Below, piece by piece: positions 4,932-8,207 of a stretch of DNA of 8,207 nucleotides. The position numbers were made by a program, and so were the translations under genes. The DNA lies in contig NZ_JAWLFS010000135.1 in NCBI RefSeq assembly GCF_041685465.1, positions 1-8,207 of the forward strand. Direction: 5' to 3'. The notes beneath the pieces were generated by a model. The model saw nothing but the letters and a program-made list of their open reading frames with translations, was not told the origin of the DNA and searched no databases. Within the stretch, counting starts at the first letter, position 1. The number at the start of each line of letters is the position of its first letter. Source of the stretch: Rhodosalinus sp041685465 (GTDB taxonomy: Bacteria > Pseudomonadota > Alphaproteobacteria > Rhodobacterales > Rhodobacteraceae).

Positions 4932-6353
4932 GTGACACAGACCGCCCCGATCCTCCTCTGGTTCCGCCGCGACCTGCGGCTCTCGGACCATCCCGCGCTT
5001 TCCGCGGCGGTCGCGAGCGGGCGGCCGGTGATCCCCGTTGTCCTGCGCGATCCGCTCGTGGATGGCCTCGGCGCGGCGCCGCGCTTCCGGCTCGGGCTGG
5101 GGGTGGCGCATTTCGCGGAGGCGCTCGCCGAAAAGGCCAGCCGGCTGATCCTGCGGTCCGGCCCGGCGCTCGCCACCCTGCGCGCGCTGGTGGCGGAGAC
5201 CGGGGCGGGCGCGGTCTGGTGGACGCGGGCCTACGACCCCGAGAGCGTGGCTCGGGATACCGAGGTGAAGGCCGCGCTCAAGGGCGACGGCCTCGACGCG
5301 CGGAGCTTCGGCGGGCACCTGATGTTCGAGCCCTGGACCGTCGAGACGAAGGACGGCGGCTTCTACAAGGTCTACACGCCCTTCTGGCGCGCCGTGCGCG
5401 GGCGCGAGGTCGATGCGCCCCTGCCGGCGCCGGGCACGCTTCCGGCGCCCGAGGCATGGCCCGACAGCGAGCGCCTCGCGGACTGGCGCCTCGGCGCGGC
5501 GATGGACCGCGGCGCGGAGATCGTGGCGCCGCACGCCCAAGTGGGCGAGCGCGCGGCGCAGGGCCGGCTCGGGCACTTCATGGCGCATGTCGTCGAGGGC
5601 TACGGCGAGAGCCGGGACCGCCTCGCCGAGGACGGCACCTCCTGCCTGTCGGAAAACCTGAGCCTCGGCGAGATCAGCCCGCACCAGTGCTGGCACGCCG
5701 GGCTGCGCGCGATGGAGGAGGGCAAGGCCGGCGCCGACACCTTCCTGCAGGAGCTCGTCTGGCGCGAGTTCGCCTATCACCTGATGCACCACACGCCGCG
5801 GCTGACCTCGGCCAACTGGCGGACGGAGTGGGATGCCTTCCCGTGGTCCGAGGACGCGCATGCGGCGCAGGTCCGCGCCTGGCAGCAGGGGCGCACGGGC
5901 ATCGAGATGGTCGATGCCGGGATGCGCGAGATGTATGTGACGGGGCGGATGCACAACCGCGCCCGCATGATCGTGGCGAGCTACCTGACCAAGCACCTGA
6001 TGACGCACTGGAAGGTCGGGCTCAGGTGGTTCGAGGATCACCTGATCGACTGGGACCCGGCCTCCAACGCGCTGGGCTGGCAGTGGTCGGCGGGCTCGGG
6101 GCCGGACGCGACGCCCTATTTCCGCGTGTTCAACCCGGTCACGCAGGCGAAGCGTTTCGACCCGGATGCCGAATACCGCCGGCGCTGGATCGCGGAAGGG
6201 CAACGCCGGCCGCCCGAGACGGCGCGCGCCTATTTCGACGCGATCCCGCGGCGGTGGGGCCTGTCGCCGGACGACGCCTATCCGGCACCGGTGGTCGAGC
6301 CGGCCGAGGGTCGCAAGATCGCGCTCGCGGCCTACGAGGCAAGGGACTTCTGA
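4932..6353 (+). CDS. phr: Deoxyribodipyrimidine (CPD) photolyase, class I
   Basis: The enzyme splits UV-made cyclobutane pyrimidine dimers using blue light and FADH-. With the chosen start it has 473 residues, normal for class I. The N-terminal antenna domain opens with ILLWFRRDLRLSDHPAL (7-23) and contains WWTRAYDPESVARD (96-109). The FAD domain has WREFAYHLMHHTPR (277-290), TGIEMVDAGMREM (322-334), MHNRARMIVASYLTK (340-354) and GWQWSAGSGPDATPYFRVFNP (382-402). The tryptophans expected for the electron-transfer chain are present at W305, W360 and W383/W385. It ends IALAAYEARDF, as usual. Start choice: GTG 4932 gives MTQTAPILLWF, as in relatives. An ATG at 4893 would add 13 unusual residues and overlaps the candidate -10 box. 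Neither start has a clear ribosome site. The cfa-like gene follows after 78 bases. A cryptochrome role is unlikely given the full motif set. Confidence 0.95.
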   Translation: MTQTAPILLWFRRDLRLSDHPALSAAVASGRPVIPVVLRDPLVDGLGAAPRFRLGLGVAHFAEALAEKASRLILRSGPALATLRALVAETGAGAVWWTRAYDPESVARDTEVKAALKGDGLDARSFGGHLMFEPWTVETKDGGFYKVYTPFWRAVRGREVDAPLPAPGTLPAPEAWPDSERLADWRLGAAMDRGAEIVAPHAQVGERAAQGRLGHFMAHVVEGYGESRDRLAEDGTSCLSENLSLGEISPHQCWHAGLRAMEEGKAGADTFLQELVWREFAYHLMHHTPRLTSANWRTEWDAFPWSEDAHAAQVRAWQQGRTGIEMVDAGMREMYVTGRMHNRARMIVASYLTKHLMTHWKVGLRWFEDHLIDWDPASNALGWQWSAGSGPDATPYFRVFNPVTQAKRFDPDAEYRRRWIAEGQRRPPETARAYFDAIPRRWGLSPDDAYPAPVVEPAEGRKIALAAYEARDF

Positions 6354-6373
6354 GGCGCATGCGTCTCGCGGGC

Positions 6374-6403
6374 TTGCCGCAGGCGGCGCTTTCGGCATAG
6401 CTA
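6374..6403 (+). promoter_or_regulatory. Weak candidate promoter in the phr-cfa gap
   Basis: TTGCCG (6374-6379), an 18-bp spacer and TAGCTA (6398-6403), or CATAGC with a 16-bp spacer, could start a transcript about 20 bases before the cfa start. The match is poor. The 78-base gap is otherwise compatible with readthrough from phr. Confidence 0.2.
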
Positions 6404-6431
6404 ACAGCAAAGTGAAGATGGAAAGAGCCGC

Positions 6432-7640
6432 ATGATCCTGACCACGACAGACGGCCAGTCCGGTCTGCCGCGCTATTTCGCGCGCATCTTCGACATGGCC
6501 TCGCGGATGCAGGCGGGGCGCGTGGATTTCGTTCTCGACGACGGGCGATGCTTCCGCGCCGAGGGGGCGGCGCCCGGGCCCGTGGCCGAGATGCACATCC
6601 ACGACGACGACGTCTTCGCCCGGCTGCTGCGGGACGGCGACGTGGGCTTCGCCGAGGCCTTCATGGACGGTGAGTGGAGCACGCCGGACCTGCAGGCCTT
6701 CATGGACCTGCTGCACGCGGGCAACGACGAGATCTACGAGGGCTTCCCCGGAATCGCGCTGGTGCGCGCGCTGGAGCGGCTGCGCTTCTGGCTGCAATCC
6801 AACACGAAGCGGCAGGCCAAGAGGAACATCGCGGCGCACTACGACCTCGGCAACGATTTCTACCGCCTCTGGCTCGACGACTCGATGACCTATTCCTCGG
6901 CGCTCTTCGAGACCGGGCAGGAGAGCACCGAGAAGGCGCAGGAGGCGAAATACGCCGCGCTGGCCGACAAGCTCGACGTGAAACCGGGCGACCATGTCCT
7001 CGAGATCGGCTGCGGCTGGGGCGGCTTCGCGGAATTCGCCGCGCGCGAGCGGGGCCTGCGGGTCACGGGGCTGACGATCAGCCAGGCGCAGTACGACTAC
7101 GCGCAGGACCGCATCGCGCGCGCGGGCCTCTCCGACCGGGTGGAGTTCAGGTTGCAGGACTACCGCGACGAGCGCGGACAGTACGACGCGGTCGCCTCCA
7201 TCGAGATGTTCGAGGCGGTGGGCGAACGCTACTGGCCGGTCTTCTTCGGCGCCCTCCGCGACCGGTTGAAACCGGGACGCCGCGCCGCGCTGCAGGTCAT
7301 CACCGTCGAGGACAAGCGGTGGGAGAGCTACCGCCGCAACGTCGACTTCATCCAGAAATACATCTTCCCCGGGGGGATGCTGCCGAGCCCTTCGGTCCTG
7401 CGCCGCGAGAGCGAGCGCGCGGGGCTCGCGGTCGCGGGCAGCCACGAGTTCGGCGAGAGCTACAGCCAGACGCTGCGCCGCTGGAACGAGAGCTTTGCCC
7501 GCGCCTGGCCGAAGGCGGAGGCGCTGGGCTTCGACGAGCGTTTCCGCCGGATGTGGGCCTATTATCTGACGTCCTGCGCCTCGCTCTTCCAGAGCGGCAT
7601 GTGCGACGTGACGCAGATCACCGTGCAGCGGCCGGCCTGA
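6432..7640 (+). CDS. cfa: Cyclopropane-fatty-acid-synthase-like SAM methyltransferase
   Basis: A 402-residue member of the CFA synthase family. These enzymes move a methylene or methyl group from SAM to double bonds of unsaturated acyl chains in membrane phospholipids and act at the membrane face. The N-terminal domain (about 1-120) is the lipid-binding part. KRNIAAHYDLGNDFYRLWLD (130-149) is the family linker motif, VLEIGCGWGGF (189-199) the SAM-binding loop, LQDYRD (241-246) the acidic loop, and FIQKYIFPGGMLPS (306-319) the C-terminal signature. By my alignment to E. coli Cfa, Glu239 is kept (E261), Ile268 (I290) and Tyr317 (Y344) too, but Cys139 is Ser156, His240 is Ala262 and His266 is Gln288. 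Three active-site-region changes suggest a different product, possibly methylated rather than cyclopropanated acyl chains. GGAAAGAG (6420-6427) is the ribosome site. The stop overlaps the trgA start (TGATG), so the two are translationally coupled. Confidence 0.93.
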   Translation: MILTTTDGQSGLPRYFARIFDMASRMQAGRVDFVLDDGRCFRAEGAAPGPVAEMHIHDDDVFARLLRDGDVGFAEAFMDGEWSTPDLQAFMDLLHAGNDEIYEGFPGIALVRALERLRFWLQSNTKRQAKRNIAAHYDLGNDFYRLWLDDSMTYSSALFETGQESTEKAQEAKYAALADKLDVKPGDHVLEIGCGWGGFAEFAARERGLRVTGLTISQAQYDYAQDRIARAGLSDRVEFRLQDYRDERGQYDAVASIEMFEAVGERYWPVFFGALRDRLKPGRRAALQVITVEDKRWESYRRNVDFIQKYIFPGGMLPSPSVLRRESERAGLAVAGSHEFGESYSQTLRRWNESFARAWPKAEALGFDERFRRMWAYYLTSCASLFQSGMCDVTQITVQRPA

Positions 7641-8089
7641 TGCCTACGGCGGCGCACCTTGTGGCCGCTCTCGTCCTCGCGGCGGTGGGGTGGTTCGCTT
7701 CCGAACTCGTGAAACCCGTGATCGAGGCCGAGACGGGGCGGAGCGCGTTCGGCCGCCTGTCGCTGATCAACCTCGTCATCGGCGCGCTGTGCGGCTGGAT
7801 CGTGATCGGCAAACGCGCCGGGCGGGGGCTCTCGGCCGGGATCGGCAACGGCATCACCGGCGTCGCCGCGCTCGTCTTCTGGGCTCTGTTCGTGCAGGCG
7901 GTGGCCGAGATGGTGAACCGCTCGCTCGCGCGGCGCTACGACGGCCCGATGGAGGCGATCATCGCCGTCTTCGAGCTCATGCTGGACTATGCCGCCTTCC
8001 TCGCCGACGCGCAGGTGCTGATTGCGCTTGCGGGTGGCGCGCTGCTGGCCGGGCTCGCCGCCGAGGCCGCCGCGCGTCGCTGGCGCTGA
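7640..8089 (+). CDS. trgA: TrgA family membrane protein
   Basis: A 149-residue, very hydrophobic protein with about four membrane segments (near 5-25, 41-57, 72-90 and 126-145). Landmarks shared with TrgA of Rhodobacterales are MPTAAHLVAALVLA at the start, LCGWIVIGKRAGRG (50-63), GNGITGVAALVFWALFVQA (69-87), NRSLARRYDGPMEA (93-106) and the ending ARRWR. TrgA was named from a Rhodobacter sphaeroides locus that confers tellurite resistance together with trgB; its biochemical role is not known. Start ATG 7640-7642 overlaps the TGA of the cfa-like gene by one base and has no separate ribosome site, so translation is probably coupled. trgB follows 11 bases after the stop, its ribosome site beginning one base after the trgA stop codon. 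Function beyond a link to oxyanion/oxidant tolerance cannot be read from the sequence. Confidence 0.85.
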   Translation: MPTAAHLVAALVLAAVGWFASELVKPVIEAETGRSAFGRLSLINLVIGALCGWIVIGKRAGRGLSAGIGNGITGVAALVFWALFVQAVAEMVNRSLARRYDGPMEAIIAVFELMLDYAAFLADAQVLIALAGGALLAGLAAEAAARRWR

Positions 8090-8100
8090 AAGGAGGGCGC

Positions 8101-8207
8101 GTGCCCGAGGTCTTTCTGTACGGAACCCTGCGCCACGCGCCGCTTCTTGAGTGTGTGCTAAACGGTCGGCCGGCCGCCGTCCGGCCCGGCCATCTTGCGG
8201 GCCGCGC
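8101..8207 (+). CDS. trgB: TrgB-like gamma-glutamylcyclotransferase/NUDIX protein, start
   Basis: Only the first 35 residues are in the window. The start is GTG 8101, with a near-ideal AAGGAGG at 8090-8096 and a 4-base spacer. The N-terminus MPEVFLYGTLRHAPLLECVL carries the YGTL loop that marks the gamma-glutamylcyclotransferase-like (AIG2/GGCT) fold. In Rhodobacterales, trgA is commonly followed by TrgB, in which this fold is joined to a C-terminal NUDIX hydrolase domain of ADP-ribose pyrophosphatase type. The position right after trgA supports TrgB. The NUDIX part lies beyond the edge, so a stand-alone cyclotransferase remains possible. Confidence 0.75.
   Translation, partial: MPEVFLYGTLRHAPLLECVLNGRPAAVRPGHLAGR

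Noticed and set aside
3842..6400. Plus-strand open frame of about 850 codons across the BCCT gene, terminator and photolyase
   Set aside because: It is out of frame with both genes, passes through the terminator hairpin and is Arg/Gly/Ala-rich without domains.
4896..7445. Minus-strand open frame of about 850 codons opposite photolyase and the CFA-like gene
   Set aside because: The opposite strand encodes two clear enzymes with full motifs; this frame is a GC-driven shadow without a ribosome site.

Overview
The window looks like a chromosomal segment of a marine or halophilic member of the Rhodobacteraceae/Roseobacter group (Alphaproteobacteria). The evidence is high G+C, a circularly permuted two-piece tmRNA gene with an alphaproteobacterial-type ANDN... 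tag, an alpha-type SspB, and a TrgA/TrgB pair typical of this family. Nothing suggests a plasmid, prophage or insertion sequence.

Left part (1-1048), minus strand: ssrA (tmRNA, about 1013 to 697), then sspB (599-120), then the first 18 codons of fumC (56-1, running off the window). ssrA makes the RNA that tags products of stalled ribosomes. SspB is the adaptor that hands tagged proteins to ClpXP, so the maker of the tag and its reader are neighbours. ssrA was found by reading the minus strand: it has a clear promoter, a 7-bp acceptor stem with the alanine G3-U70 pair, a CCA end, a 24-nt spacer that would be removed, and a tag frame ending in a stop codon held in a GUAA tetraloop.

1049-1445 holds no convincing gene. 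It contains a 15-bp tandem repeat interrupted by a 100-N assembly gap, then a GC-rich leader for the next gene.

Middle part, plus strand: an acuI/yhdH-type acryloyl-CoA reductase (1446-2441); a 225-bp intergenic region with a 28-bp dyad over a candidate promoter; a two-gene unit of a divergent universal stress protein (2667-3080) and a BCCT-family compatible-solute transporter (3144-4796). The unit closes with two hairpins, the second a strong UUCG-capped terminator.

Right part, plus strand: CPD photolyase (4932-6353), a cyclopropane-fatty-acid-synthase-like methyltransferase with a changed active site (6432-7640), trgA (7640-8089, overlapping the previous stop) and the start of trgB (8101 to the edge). 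The tight spacing suggests one transcription unit for light, singlet-oxygen or oxidant stress. Photolyase and cfa genes are known targets of the ChrR/RpoE singlet-oxygen response in Rhodobacter sphaeroides, but I found no clear RpoE-type promoter here.

No plainly new system is visible. The best leads are the ssrA-sspB pairing, the odd tmRNA T-loop, the altered CFA active site inside a photolyase-trgAB cluster, the USP-BCCT pair under a dyad operator, and the unresolved 15-bp repeat array.
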